DNA from: Crotophaga sulcirostris
Taxonomy: Eukaryota; Chordata; Aves; Cuculiformes; Crotophagidae
Assembly (NCBI GenBank): GCA_013397455.1
Contig: VYZB01000278.1
Location: 594,914-658,913, forward strand
Length of the DNA: 64,000 nucleotides
Reading direction: 5' to 3'
The first letter of the stretch is position 1, and every line of letters begins with the position of its first letter. Under the pieces are notes generated by a model. That model was not told the origin of the DNA and did no database searches. It saw nothing but the letters and a program-made list of their open reading frames with translations. Made by a program: the position numbers and the translations under genes. Shown here piece by piece: positions 53,143-64,000 of this stretch.

Positions 53143-55482
53143 CAAAATTGAAAATATGAACAGAAAGATAATTCTTTTATGTTGAAGGATGTATTTTACT
53201 TTACACCGTGGAAGGAACTTGTATGATTTTGGTAGTTTTGTCCCATATCAATCTGAACTACAAATATCAAATTAATTTATATCCTCTGTGTGTAAGTCAG
53301 ATACATCTTGTTACTACCATAGCTAATTATGGTAAAAAACAAAATAAAGTTGTCAAAAAAAATGCAGAAGATTTGTGTCTTCTGTGCATCTCCTTATCAA
53401 TATAGCAACTGTAGTTCTAGCTTAAATCTAAGTGAATTCAGATGTAGTTTATTTAATTTTGAAATAAAACAAGACTATAGTAGTGGCATACTTGCTCTGA
53501 AATTGGCAGAACAGCAAGGGAAAAAGAGGATGTGGTCAGTAATGCATAATGGGAAGTGATCACAAGTGTTGAATTCGATTATACGCAGCGCTTACACAAA
53601 AAGGCAACCTTTTTCCTATTAGTTTTTGGGGTGGTTGTTTGTTTGTTTGCTTTTTTAACAGGATATACTTTTAGCACAAATTATGGGTTCTCAGCACAGC
53701 TAGTATAGCAGAAGCACAATAAAACCTTCCTCCAGCAGTGGGAATGTTTTCTAGACAGCATTTTAGATTCAGTAGTGTAGAGACTTGACTCTTATTTTTC
53801 TTTTAATTATTTGTAGCACAGCTGTCAAAACATTAAATAGGAATTTGTTCTGTCCAAAAGGGATATCTTTTGCATATCATAACATTTGATATTACTATAT
53901 AGATAAGACAACTCATATTAAACGAAACAAGCAAAAACGTTGAGGAACTCTTATGAGAGTAATATTTTGGGGGCTTTTTACTAATATGAAAGAGGAAAAG
54001 CTTATTTCTTATTCTGATGGAATTGACTGAAGCTTAGCTGCACAATAACAAAGTAAAACTAACAAGGCAGTGCAACTACACCCACAGCTGTCAAACAAAT
54101 AGCCTTGAAAAATGTTTTCTAGAACAGAAGTTATAAACATAGAATATAATTGAAAGAGAGATCTCTGTAACTCAGCAATGTTTATAGCAAAAAATTGTGT
54201 TCTAAAAGTATGAATCACCTCAGGTAGCTGAATAACTATGGCTATACAAATAAAAAATATATCACATAATTAAATTATTCTCAAATCTAAACTGTGTAAT
54301 TGACAACTTGAATTTTGAGAGAAAAATATGCACTTAGTAAGATGTTTTTGTATACCACCACCATGAGTTTATTTAGTCTCTGAGTGTTTCACTGCTTCTT
54401 GCCGTGAAGTTCAGTAACTTTTTCTGACGAAATCTTTTGACTGGTCAGCATTGAGACATTTCAGTGACTCTGCAACATGAATTGAAGCCCTGGTGTGCAG
54501 AGGTGGCCGCTACAGAATGCTATTACAGACTCAAAGAGATGAGTGACTTGATCCCTGTGTTACCAACCTTTCTGATACAAAATAGATCTGTGCAGTAGTC
54601 AGAAAAGACTCCTGTCATAGTACTTCATTTCATACTTTCTCCTGGAGGATTATACTGGCCTAATAAGTTTTGTCAGTGTTTTATTTTAAATCTGGTGCAC
54701 ACGTTTCCTTTAAACTGCATCATGTTATTCTATTTTTTCTAAATTAATTACTAAAGTAATTAAATTACCTTTTTTGTAGATATTCATACCTTTCTCTTCT
54801 TTGTTCCCCCTGCCCCATTTTTCTCCACTGTAATGCAGTTAACTTTTTGATCTGTTATAAATCAGGCTGTTAACATTGTTTTTGTTCTTTTCTCAGAACC
54901 ACTCCCTTAAGTCTTTTGTTACATCAGTGTTATTTAGTGGCTGGGTATGAATACAATGCCCTTGTAGTGCATGGAAAGAGGACCATGAAATGTGTCCTAC
55001 TAGCTAATTGTTTTTAATTCATGTACCAAAATATTTTATTAAGATGTGTTTAATTTGCATCCCAGCAGTGATTTGTGTTACTAGTTGTTATGTTGATAGT
55101 TATTATTTTTAAACACTTTTCAGCTGCAATAGTTTGCATTTCCTATTTATTTTTGGGCCTGTATTGTTAAGACTTCCAAAGACATCACTCATTTCCCCTT
55201 CTGTCCTTTCTCATGCTTTATTCGACCCAAAGCACAAATGGATGCATGGTCATTTCGACTGGGGAATCTGAGGTCACACCTTAACAGGATCCCACGTCAC
55301 ACTACTTTGTGTCATTGGATGCAGAATTTGGCCTGATCCATATTACCTGAATGAACCAACGAGGCATTTAAGAAATGTGTGTGTGTCTCTTGTCCCATCT
55401 CTGCAGGATCTGCGCTTGCTAGGGTTCAGCATATCCAGTGAGAGGGATTTTATTGCTAACTTACTTGTTTCATGGGATCACG

Positions 55483-55630
55483 TATCACACAGTATCACAG
55501 TATCACAAGGTTGGAAAGGACCTCTGAGATCATCGAGTCCAACCTATAACCCAACACCAACACCAACCCAGCATCTAAACCATGGCACTGAGTGCCTCAT
55601 CCAATCTCCCCGTAAACACTTCCAGGGTTG
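55483..55630 (-). mobile_element. CR1 LINE 3' end, antisense, same subfamily as the copy at 53.1 kb
   Basis: It begins TATCACACAGTATCACAG, then has the same GGTTGGAAAGGACC core and ATCATCGAGTCCAACC, nearly identical to the copy about 2.4 kb upstream. It extends further into the 3' UTR with CATCTAAACCATGGCACTGA and CGTAAACACTTCCAGGG, both typical antisense CR1 wording. The near identity of the two cores suggests comparatively recent insertions from one subfamily. A frame of 89 codons overlaps it but is a by-product. Confidence 0.88.
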
Positions 55631-56270
55631 GCTGCTGGCAGTATAAGTTTTTGTTCTGTATGCAATTTTTTTCCAGGTCTTTCTTCTGAGATTTTTTGAA
55701 CATTACAGGAATTCTTAAAAGGGAAGTATGCTGATTGAAATAATTGACAAGTGTTTAAATGGTGGTGGAAAAAATGGATACCAGAGTAGTTTTTCATCTA
55801 AATCTCCTTTTATCTGTTTGAGGAGATGCTCAAAAGCTGCATATGCTCTCACACTGCCAGTTTTCTAAGGGTCCTATGTTCTGTAGATTCTTCTGATTCT
55901 GTTTCCCGTGTCATCGGCAGATACTACTATTACTTTCATCAGTAAACTTCCCTAGAAAGCAAATCCCATCATGTTTCCTGTCTGTAAATTGGATGTAAGC
56001 ATATAGAATTGAAAAAACCTTCTGGCATGATTGACCCTTGAATAAAGTATAGTATTTATGGACTGTAAGTATTTTTTGTACAGACTGTGTGGACTACTGC
56101 ACTTTTTAAATAAGTTTCCACCAAAGCAAGAAAAAAAAAAGGACTCTCCACTGTAGTTCTTTTTGGAACCATTTTTAAGTAAAGAAAATATTTCTAAAAT
56201 ACTTTCTCTTGTATTTAATTTATCTTAGAAAGAAAAAAGCATCATTTTAAAAAAATTTTATGTGTTTCAG

Positions 56271-56438
56271 GTAAACTAATACAAGTGATATTTGGACACT
56301 GGGATGTTGTAACCTGTCTTGCTCGTTCTGAGTCCTATATTGGAGGAAATTGTTACATTCTCTCAGGATCACGCGATGCAACATTGCTGCTCTGGTACTG
56401 GAATGGTAAAACCAATATCATTGGTGATAACCCAAGAG
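56271..56438 (+). CDS. LRBA: LRBA exon (window exon 6): WD40 blade
   Basis: This exon has 168 nt, phase 1 at both ends. The acceptor is TGTGTTTCAG ending at 56270 and the donor is GTAGGC from 56439. With the G from the previous exon the join reads TDSGKLIQVIFGHWDVVTCL. The peptide then runs ARSESYIGGNCYILSGSRDA to TLLLWYWNGK and GDNPR. It is a textbook WD40 unit: GH, then a strand, then SGSRDATLLLWYW. Compared with the human protein as I remember it, the residues between WNGK and GDNP differ (TNI here), which fits an avian orthologue. The next expected LRBA exon (human-like …PRAILTGHDYE…) was not found up to 64000. Confidence 0.95.
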
Positions 56439-59400
56439 GTAGGCAAAACCAGAAAAAACTATTTTATAAGGATATTGTCGAAAAATGGGTTGGAATACTT
56501 TGCCTGACACATTTTCAAATAACATTGATGTCAAAATACAGTTTTACTTTTTTTGTAGTTGTGACCAGTTCTAGTTTAAATAATTGAGGGTAAACAGTAT
56601 TTGCTTTGCAGCACAAGTAGAACTAATTTCTAAAGTCATAGGATACTGAATATTGCAAATATATTTTTTTCTTGTCACTCATTCAATTAGGATGGAGTGA
56701 CTCCTGGAGTGAGAGATAGGAAATAGGTTTTTGTATTTCATATTCAATCTGAGCAATTATTTTTTTTCTCAACATGATTTCATTAAATACCAGCATTTGA
56801 GTAGTTTAAAATAAAAAATTCTGTGTATTTCTCCAGTGCAGACTGGATTCTATGCAACTGTCATCTTATGCGTATAGGTTTTCACAGAGGTACTTTAGCT
56901 ATTAATGGAGCTCTGCAGACAGTGAATTTTAACTTAGACTAAGGTGGTTGTAGTGGCATGTCTAATAACCTGAGCAGGACTCTTAGGTGAAAGGAGGACA
57001 GAAATGTGGGATGGATTAAAGAAATATGCTTTAAACTTTTTTTGTTTAACACTTTGGTAGGGTGCTATGTGCCTAATCTTCCCTCTCATGTACCAGGGAT
57101 TTTAATGGGTTCCAGTGCAAGTGACAGGGCTCATAGCTTATAACCAATCTGATAAGTCAGAGTAAGGCTACTTCAGCCTAATTCAGTTTTAACCCATCCC
57201 CACTTAAACTTACCTTGCACTTCGCAAAGAATTTAATCTTTTCCGTGTTGCATTGCTTCCTAGAAAATCCCCAAACATGAAGATTCTCTCTTTTAACTCA
57301 TAATTTTCTATGGAAAACAATGAAACACTGTGGCTGTTCAGCCCTGCTGTGCCTGTATTATATGACAGGAAAGGTAGAAAGTGATCTTGTTATTATACCA
57401 GTTTCACTCCACACAAAAAATTGATTCCTGATGCCTAAAGCAAAGAAAAAAGACAGAACTGTGGCTTGACAAAAAGCCTGAGTGAGCCAGTTGATAGGAC
57501 TAAGAGCCTTGAAAGACTGCTGGTGAGAACTTACATATGTGAATTGAAGGGGCGCATCATAACCGAACAGCGGTCCTGTTCTCCCTGCTCAGCCAAAAAG
57601 AAAATGACCTGAAGAGAAGAGGGGAGAAGCAGTATATTCTGTCTGTCTTCAGTAGTGTGTGTGTTAGGTTTTCTGCCATGTATTAAGGCCTTCTCTGACC
57701 CTGTTTAAATACTAATAAAAACATACCTGTTGTCTGCAGAGGACAGCACGTACATCTGGAAAGCAAGAAGCCTTGTTATACCTGGCATATATTGTAGTTA
57801 TAACTGACATACAATTTCATATTATGAAAAGAATATCTAACGTCTTCCAAATTAATCAGCTTGGTAAATTTGTGTTTTCCATACTCAATCTGTTACTCAC
57901 TGGAGTAATTTGAATTGGAAAAAAAGAGATAGTTTGGCTGAAATTGCATCCTGTGAACTGTTTTGAAGAAGCACAACTAATTAATATTAGAATGAATATC
58001 TGCATTTAACTTGTCAATTATTTTATGTTGACTGTGAAAACTATTCAGAGATTGCACAAAATGGAGAAGTTCATTTCATATATTTATAGAATCTTCAGAC
58101 AGAGGATGAGAGCAAACTATCATTATCACCAGTCTGATTCAGGAGGTGTGAGTTTGTCTGGGATGTGGCTCACATAATTTTATGAGCATCTTTAAACAGA
58201 TATGGTTTTGGTTGAGGGTTGCAGGTGCAAACGGTCTTTGCAGATTCCTAGGCCTGTCCTGAGAAGTGTCTTGAGTATTTGCCAGGCTTGCCTGCTGTGT
58301 GAACAAGACACTGAGGCTATGACCTCCTTTATGACCTTAACAGATCACATGCTGAGGTTTTGTACCTAGTATCTAAAACTAAATAGATAGATTTTGTTAT
58401 ATTTTGTTGACCATCTCTTATACAAATTTCTACCATATTGAAGTATTGCAGCTTTCAAAGTTAATACTAGGCTATGTTAACTATTGTTTAAAATCAAACA
58501 GTAGGTACCTGGTAAATCTCTTTCTTTGCATTCCTGTTAAATTTTACTTTTAGGGAAAGGCTCCTATGTTTACTGCTTGCCATTATTTAGCAGTTTTTTG
58601 TGATATAGCAAGCTTGGAAGTCTTTGTTACGAATTGGAATCTCATGGCACTGTACATAGGTCAAGATGTGTATAGTAAATGACAGTTTCTGCTTCAAAGA
58701 GATGGTAATCTGGAGGGTTTAATTTTTCCCAGAAATAGCTTTCTATAGCCATCTCTGTTCAGTAAAATTGGTTTTTTTTGAAAAGGCAAATAAAAAGAGC
58801 TGTTTCAGTTTAGTTCTGATTTTGTTTGAAATCAAAAGCACTGGCAGACTTGGGGTTTTGATCCCTGTTACTGCAACTGGAACTTCCATCCGTTTGTGGG
58901 ATGCTAGATTTAACTTGTCTGATATCTTTTTGTATTTGAACCTTATGATTCTTTTTTACCTCGTAATACAATTCATTCATGTTTTCAGTGAGAAGTATTC
59001 ATTGGAATTTTAGGTACTCCTAAAGTTGATACTTCTTTCCTATTTTTTTCTCTATTTAATTATCCCTAATTTCTGTCTTAAAATTACTTCACAGCAACAT
59101 GCATCCAATAGCACTGTACCAAGTCATGATGCAAGAGTAGCTTCAACAAAAATATTCTAACACAGGAGCATTTCTTTCCTCCTTTCATAGTACCTGTTGC
59201 CTCTGATATACATCAGTCAGCAGACTAGTATTATCAAGCTACCCTAAATACTCTCCTTTGGGCACCCATTACTCCACCAGCTACATTTTATTTAGGTTCC
59301 TTTATGTAGTTTCATTACTCTAGGAAGCACTGAGCTCTTGATCTCTGGCTGCGTATATTCAAATTTTAGAATGGTACTTAATTCAAGCTGACAAGCCAGG

Positions 59401-60079
59401 TGGACTATGGCACACGTGATAAATAAGTGTTTTGTTTGATATTCTTTATCAGGGACAATTTTCTGGCACACTGGACTGTGTGGAAAAAAATCTTTTAAGT
59501 TTTTGGTTTAACAGAAGAAATATGTTACTGAAATACTTATTATTTACATTCTGTAATTTTTAGCATTTAAACTGTCTTTTAAAAGAAATTGTGCATGTGC
59601 AGTCTCACTGTCTCTTTAGTTTCTCCCTAATAACTCTCAAATGCATCAATCAGTGTAATCCAAATCTGATGAATTTAAATCTCAAAGATATGAAATCCCT
59701 ACATGGGACACATCTGCTGGAAACTATTTTTATTCTTCACAAAACAGCTTGATTACATTTAGGTTAAGTCATTTTTTTTCTTCTCAAATTAAAACCTGAA
59801 ATTCAAAAAATATTTCACCGTACTCTTTGATCAAATGTAAGGTTTTTTTCTTTCTAAATTAATTGTTTTTGAAATTGTAGAAGTATGAAATTACTTCACT
59901 TTGTTGCACAGGCCTTTTCTGATGCAGAAATGTTTCTGTGGATAATTTCTGACCAAGTCTAAGAAAAATTTAGAACAGAGCAGAGGATCTGAAATAGTTG
60001 TATCCTTTAAAATAGTCCTGAGCCATTTTGAGGTCACATTAATTAGCATAATTTACTCTGGAGATGTGAAGTCACTTTG

Positions 60080-60430
60080 GATGGCCTAAGAGGCTTTTAT
60101 TTTCCTCTCCTTGGCCTGTGGCTTGCTTTGGGGAGGTGGGGAAGGTAGAAGGGAGAGGATGTAACCCTCCTCTTGGTGCCCCTTGAAGCCCATGTGTGAT
60201 CTGTAGCAGAAGGTTGGCTTTTGCATATTTAGAGGCTCCGATCTAATGGCAAGGTGCCACTTGGGGATGTGACCTTATGCCTCAGGACTTGTGTTCCTGG
60301 ATAGGGTGGTAGAACATGTAGAGGGAAGGATGCGGTGTTTTGCACTCCTGCCTGATGTGATGGAGGTGGAGAGGAGTCGAGAAGTGGGGGGGTGGAGGGA
60401 GGAGCTGTGTGATGGCTCAGGGAAAGAGAT
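60080..60430. other. G-rich, purine-biased stretch
   Basis: In contrast to the surrounding AT-rich intron, this block has repeated GGAGGTGG, GGGGAGG and GGGGGGGTGGAGGGAGGAG words (60386 onwards). It has moderate potential for G-quadruplex structure on the + strand, which would be the LRBA pre-mRNA strand. I recognise no repeat family, and the 113-codon frame over it has no family resemblance. Confidence 0.5.
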
Positions 60431-60438
60431 GAGAGAAT

Positions 60439-60456
60439 CCATTTGCATACAAATGG
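60439..60456. promoter_or_regulatory. Inverted repeat CCATTTG-CATA-CAAATGG with octamer core
   Basis: Perfect 7-bp arms flank CATA and include the octamer ATTTGCAT. It is 16/18 identical to the palindrome at 48481-48498. It lies at the end of a G-rich stretch. Confidence 0.3.
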
Positions 60457-60553
60457 TGTGCATCACTTTCAGATCCCATTCTCGCTTTGAAGCTCAAGTG
60501 GCAACTGCTAGAGTCGGGACATTTCCTAGGTTGAGGGATTGCATTTTACTTTG

Positions 60554-62540
60554 TAATCACAGAACCACGAGAAACAGGGCAGGCAGGAACTTTGGTCACC
60601 TGATTTATTCTCTTTTCTCAAAGGAGGCTTAAGTACAGCAAAACCATTCTCAACTGATGTTTGTCCAGCTTTCTGCTAAAAAGGCTGCCAAATATGTTTT
60701 GGGACCTTAGATGCCCTATCATTTGCATTGTTTTCCCAGTATTCAGCCTAGTATCCAATTCTTTTTTGCAGCAGTTGCATTCTATCATTTCTTATATATT
60801 TATTCGTGTCTAGATAACAGATTTTTTCGTCCTGGCCACAACTTCCAGTTATTTGAATTACCATGACCTGCAATTCTTTGCTTCCTGATTTAATAATCCA
60901 ATTCTTTCTCTCTTTTTTTTTTTTTGCCAAAAATTGTGTTTTTCTAGAATCTCTGATTTTTATTTTCTGTACCTCTCCTCTTCAGTTGTCTGTCTTCCCC
61001 AAAGTAGATCCAGCAGTGCAGCTGAAGCCTTTCCAGTAGTACACAGAAAACAACCTGGGTTATAGACCAGTACTGCTCACATCCCCATGGGATATCTGTT
61101 TGTTTCAAAACAGCATGAAATGTTAATTCTTTAAATGTATGAGCCAATATAAATTTCAGTCTTCTATGAAGAGCCACTCAGTTGTTTCTTGTCCCTTGTG
61201 TAGTTTGACTATGGAATCTTGTCTTTAAAGTTTCTGAATTGTATTCTTTTTAGACTGTTTCTCCAGTTTCTCAAATTCATTTTGAATTCTCATCCTGTTC
61301 TCCAGCAAACTTGCAGCAAATCATGTAATTTGCAGTCTTACTCTATCAGATTGGTCATTAAAGAAAATATTAGATAGTGTGCAGTCCAGGAATGCCCATC
61401 AATACCGTTACCATTTTGACAATGAATAGCTTTCAGAATATAGTTTTCCAACTGGCTCTTCACCTGATGTATAGTAGCATCTCCTGAACATATGCTTCCT
61501 TTCTTGTGAAACAGAGCCAGAGTCCTTACTAACGTAAAAAAATATATGATGTCTCCCTGAACACACATCTTGTTACTCTGCCATTATGAGAAAAAATATC
61601 TCTTTGACACGATTTGTTCATAAAAAATCCAGATCAGCTGTTCCTCATCTCCTTGTTTCCTTCTAGGAAATTGTGTGTCTGTATATATAAATATAAATGT
61701 TCTGCCAGTATTTTTTCTGTTTGTTGGGACTAAGCTGACTGTTCTCTTAATTTCTCAGTTTTTCTTTTCCTGCTTCTTAAACAACATGAGTCTCCTTTTA
61801 TCCTTGCAGAACTTCACCCAATATCCATAAGACAAGAGTTAGAACTCTGGGACTATGTAGTTTCTTTTTCACAGTATTCTCAAATCAGTATTATCAGGCC
61901 AATTTAGTTCTAAACATTTAGCTTATGTAGGTATTCTCTGATTGAGACAACTGTTCTATGTGCTGCTTTTACTTACGTTTGCTGCCTGATTGCAGTTGGC
62001 CTTTTAATTGAAGACTATTACTGAAATACCTTTAAATGTGTGACATCATCTATTGGTATTGCTTGTTCTTAATAACAGAGCAACTTCTCATGAAAATTTA
62101 ATATATTTTTGTGTTTACAGAACGGCTGTTCCTCCTGATGTCATTGTTGGTTACATCTCATCTATGCTTGGCTATCCTTGTTTTGTCACTGCTTGCTCAT
62201 ACCTCTTCTCTTACAGTGATTCAGAAAAATCTCACTTATTTTGATCTTTCTGCCTGACTTTCCTGTGTTTACAGTCACTCGAGAACTTTCAGTTGTGCCA
62301 ACTGGTATCTTCTTGTCTGTCTTATCACTCTGCTGCATTGGAGTCATTTTCACGAGTATCCTTATTGCCTTTCTCTTTTAGACTTAACTTCCCAAGAGAT
62401 CTTACAGAACAATGTTCTGTATCTATTGAAACCTTTCCTCCCAAAATACTTGAAAGAATTATCCCGTCCTTATTCTTTCCCTTATAAAGCATATTGAACA
62501 CTCTTATGTCTTCACCACTTTCATATCAGTTTCTTTCACC
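60554..62540 (-). mobile_element. Ancient, highly degenerate long CR1 LINE copy, antisense, reaching into the reverse-transcriptase region
   Basis: Successive islands match, in the right order, the antisense text of amniote CR1 as I remember it. They are AATCACAGAACCACG (60554), GATGTTTGTCCAGC (near 60656), TTTTCCCAGTATTCAGCCTA (60731), GTGCAGCTGAAGCC (near 61017), TTTCTCCAGTTTCTC plus TCATTTTGAATTCTCATCCT (near 61257-61300), GTTTTCCAACTGGC and TATAGTAGCATCT (61443-61482), TTGACACGATTTGTTC (61604) and ACTAAGCTGACTGTTCT (61729). The later islands correspond to the reverse-transcriptase part of ORF2, now broken by stops and frameshifts. The boundary beyond about 61960 is weak. The poor conservation implies a much older insertion than the other CR1 pieces. 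Confidence 0.72.
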
Positions 62541-62555
62541 ACCATGTTTTTGATC

Positions 62556-62649
62556 TCTAGTGGAAGGTGTCCCTGTCCATGGCATGAGGGGTTAGAACCA
62601 GATGATCTTTAAGGTCCCTTCCAGCCCAAACCATTCTATGGTTCTATGG
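62556..62649 (+). mobile_element. CR1 LINE 3' end, sense, with octamer tail
   Basis: It reads TGGAAGGTGTCCCTGTCCAT, then GATGATCTTTAAGGTCCCTT and CCAAACCATTCTATGG. This is the standard 3' end of avian CR1. It finishes with two copies of the (N)TTCTATG octamer (62633-62640 and 62641-62648), the hallmark of CR1 target-primed insertion. It is heavily 5'-truncated (about 94 nt) and lies directly next to the distal part of the older antisense CR1. Confidence 0.92.
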
Positions 62650-64000
62650 TCTGTTTTGCTATATTGGTTATGCTCATATCTAGAAGATCATCTTTAGTTG
62701 ATGCTTATGTATTAAAAATTGTCACCAAATTGCTTACTGCATGCCTAGTTGTTGTATTCATTTAACAACAAACATCTTTGTAGATGGACTACCCCATTTT
62801 CTTCAATCCTCCTTAATGATCCCTCACCTATATCTACCATGTGGAAGCCAATCAAATCAGTGAATGACAATATATATCTTCAATTTTTTTTTTCACTGTA
62901 ATTGTATGTTTTGGATGTACTTTCTTGGAGGGGGGTTACAGTGGTGAAGTTAATTTTCACGATAATGTTTATGCTTTATAAAATAGTTTGTGCTTATAAA
63001 ATTTCCATAGTCAAGATGAAGATAGCACTGTATTCACAGAATATGTAGGGACTGTTCTATTGCTTTCAATGTTTCTGCAGATTGGTTCATAATTATTTTT
63101 TAGTTTTCATATTTTGAAAAACAGATATCTAATTTAGAAATTTGATTTGCTTAGTGAAATTAAGACTTAACCGATAGGATTATTCAGTACTAATGAAATG
63201 TAGAGTGTGTATAACTGTGTTACTACTAATACTACTAACGTGATGTCTTCTGAGTTATTGCATTGATCTTCCACACATATGTGAATAAAGCAAATTATAT
63301 TACCCCTGTTATGTTAGCCCATAAAACTAGAAAATGTTACTCTCTGCATGTATCACATTTGCATCACGAGGATTATGGGGGTGATTTCATTATACAGTTT
63401 TATATTTTTAAGCTGTATTATATTCATGTTTTCTGAAGTGTATTAGAGAAATTAAATGCTTTTAGTGGTGTAGTTGTGTAGCAGGCCATATATGTGGATG
63501 CAATCACATGATTGCATACTTAAAAAAAACCCTACTGGATTTAAGTGAGATTTGATTGAGTGGATTCATTAAACACTTCTACTATTGCTAACATGTAGAA
63601 TACCTTCCTTGAATACAAATTTGTAAAATACATAATATTTTCAATTTATAAAATATGAAATCTCCCAAAGAATTCAAAATTTAATCAGCAGTTTCCTGCC
63701 TTGCCAAACAACAGTCTAGGTACTATCCAAGCAACTTTTAAAAGAAACTGTATTTTGTTTATTTTTTTATAGCTACAATCCTAAATAAGTATTTGAATAC
63801 CTGAAAGATTTTTGTCAGTTCACATTATTATTAAATTAAAGCTATGGTCTTGAGAGTAGAGAAATCATTAGTTTTAATTATATTAGTAATCACAGCAAAA
63901 GGTAAAACTTCTCTATTTCATCAATTGCTACACCCATTTTTCAGTTTGAAAATGCAGACTTTTTATAAGTCAGTGCTTGATAATTAATCATTTAAGAAGA

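Larger units (their letters stand above)
51879..56270 (+). other. LRBA: LRBA intron between window exons 5 and 6
   Basis: A 4.4-kb intron (GTAAAG to GTTTCAG). It contains two antisense CR1 3' ends (53058-53142 and 55483-55630) and a pair of inverted GGGATTAAT motifs near 52.6-52.7 kb. The remaining sequence is AT-rich with no recognised feature. Confidence 0.85.
56439..64000 (+). other. LRBA: LRBA intron segment after the last exon in the window
   Basis: At least 7.6 kb following the GTAGGC donor. The next WD40 exon was not seen. Contents include a G-rich and purine-rich stretch at about 60.1-60.4 kb, a very old antisense CR1 at about 60.55-62.5 kb, and a younger sense CR1 end at 62.56-62.65 kb. 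The last 1.3 kb is AT-rich with nothing recognisable. Confidence 0.85.

Noticed and set aside
55377..55646. 89-codon frame
   Set aside because: It overlaps the CR1 fragment and is produced by it.
58768..59013. Open frame containing TATGTSIRLWDARF, which looks like the end of a WD40 repeat
   Set aside because: It does not match the next LRBA segment as known, has no well-placed acceptor and donor keeping phase 1, and the rest of the frame is unlike a blade. It is most likely coincidence, though tempting because it lies in a WD40-coding gene.
61338..61568. Antisense 76-codon frame as a gene
   Set aside because: It falls inside the degenerate CR1 and has only a faint similarity to a decayed reverse-transcriptase region.

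Overview
The window is vertebrate nuclear DNA, most likely from a bird. It is AT-rich and mostly intronic. The repeats I can recognise are mainly CR1 LINE fragments, including one with the (NTTCTATG)n octamer tail typical of avian CR1. The only protein-coding gene I can support is LRBA (lipopolysaccharide-responsive beige-like anchor protein) on the + strand. Six consecutive exons are present, and all six recovered peptides match LRBA more closely than its paralogue NBEA, judged from memory of the families.

The exons are 28144-28311, 42463-42552, 45449-45626, 48303-48365, 51723-51878 and 56271-56438. All have AG/GT borders and their phases join without a break (0-0, 0-0, 0-1, 1-1, 1-1, 1-1). 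Together they give 823 nt, or 274 codons plus one base. The first two encode the C-terminal end of the BEACH domain. The third and fourth encode the first WD-like segment and a short linker. The fifth and sixth encode canonical WD40 blades. The upstream part of the gene and the last WD40 exons lie outside the window.

Layout: 1-28143 is one long intron segment with no recognisable exon. It holds a possible old DNA-transposon remnant (about 2.8-3.0 kb), a CpG-rich island at about 15.9-17.0 kb, and a long homopyrimidine tract interrupted by a 368-base assembly gap (17120-17487). It also holds a probable conserved non-coding block at about 26.9-27.3 kb. From 28 to 56 kb come the exons and their introns, with several candidate regulatory blocks: about 35.7-35.9, 44.0-44.3, 48.4-48.9 and 52.6-52.7 kb. 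From 56.4 to 64 kb is another intron. It contains a very degenerate, long antisense CR1 (about 60.55-62.5 kb) abutted by a younger sense CR1 end (62.56-62.65 kb). Two antisense CR1 ends of one subfamily sit together in the intron between exons 5 and 6.

LRBA is known in vertebrates to host the single-exon eye-development gene MAB21L2 on the opposite strand. I see no MAB21L2 reading frame here, so it must lie outside this window. Its long-range enhancers could explain some of the enhancer-like blocks; that is inference. I found no complete novel gene system. The most useful leads are the CpG island with its triplex-prone tract, the in-frame 63-bp exon with a weak donor, the paired octamer palindromes and the ancient CR1.
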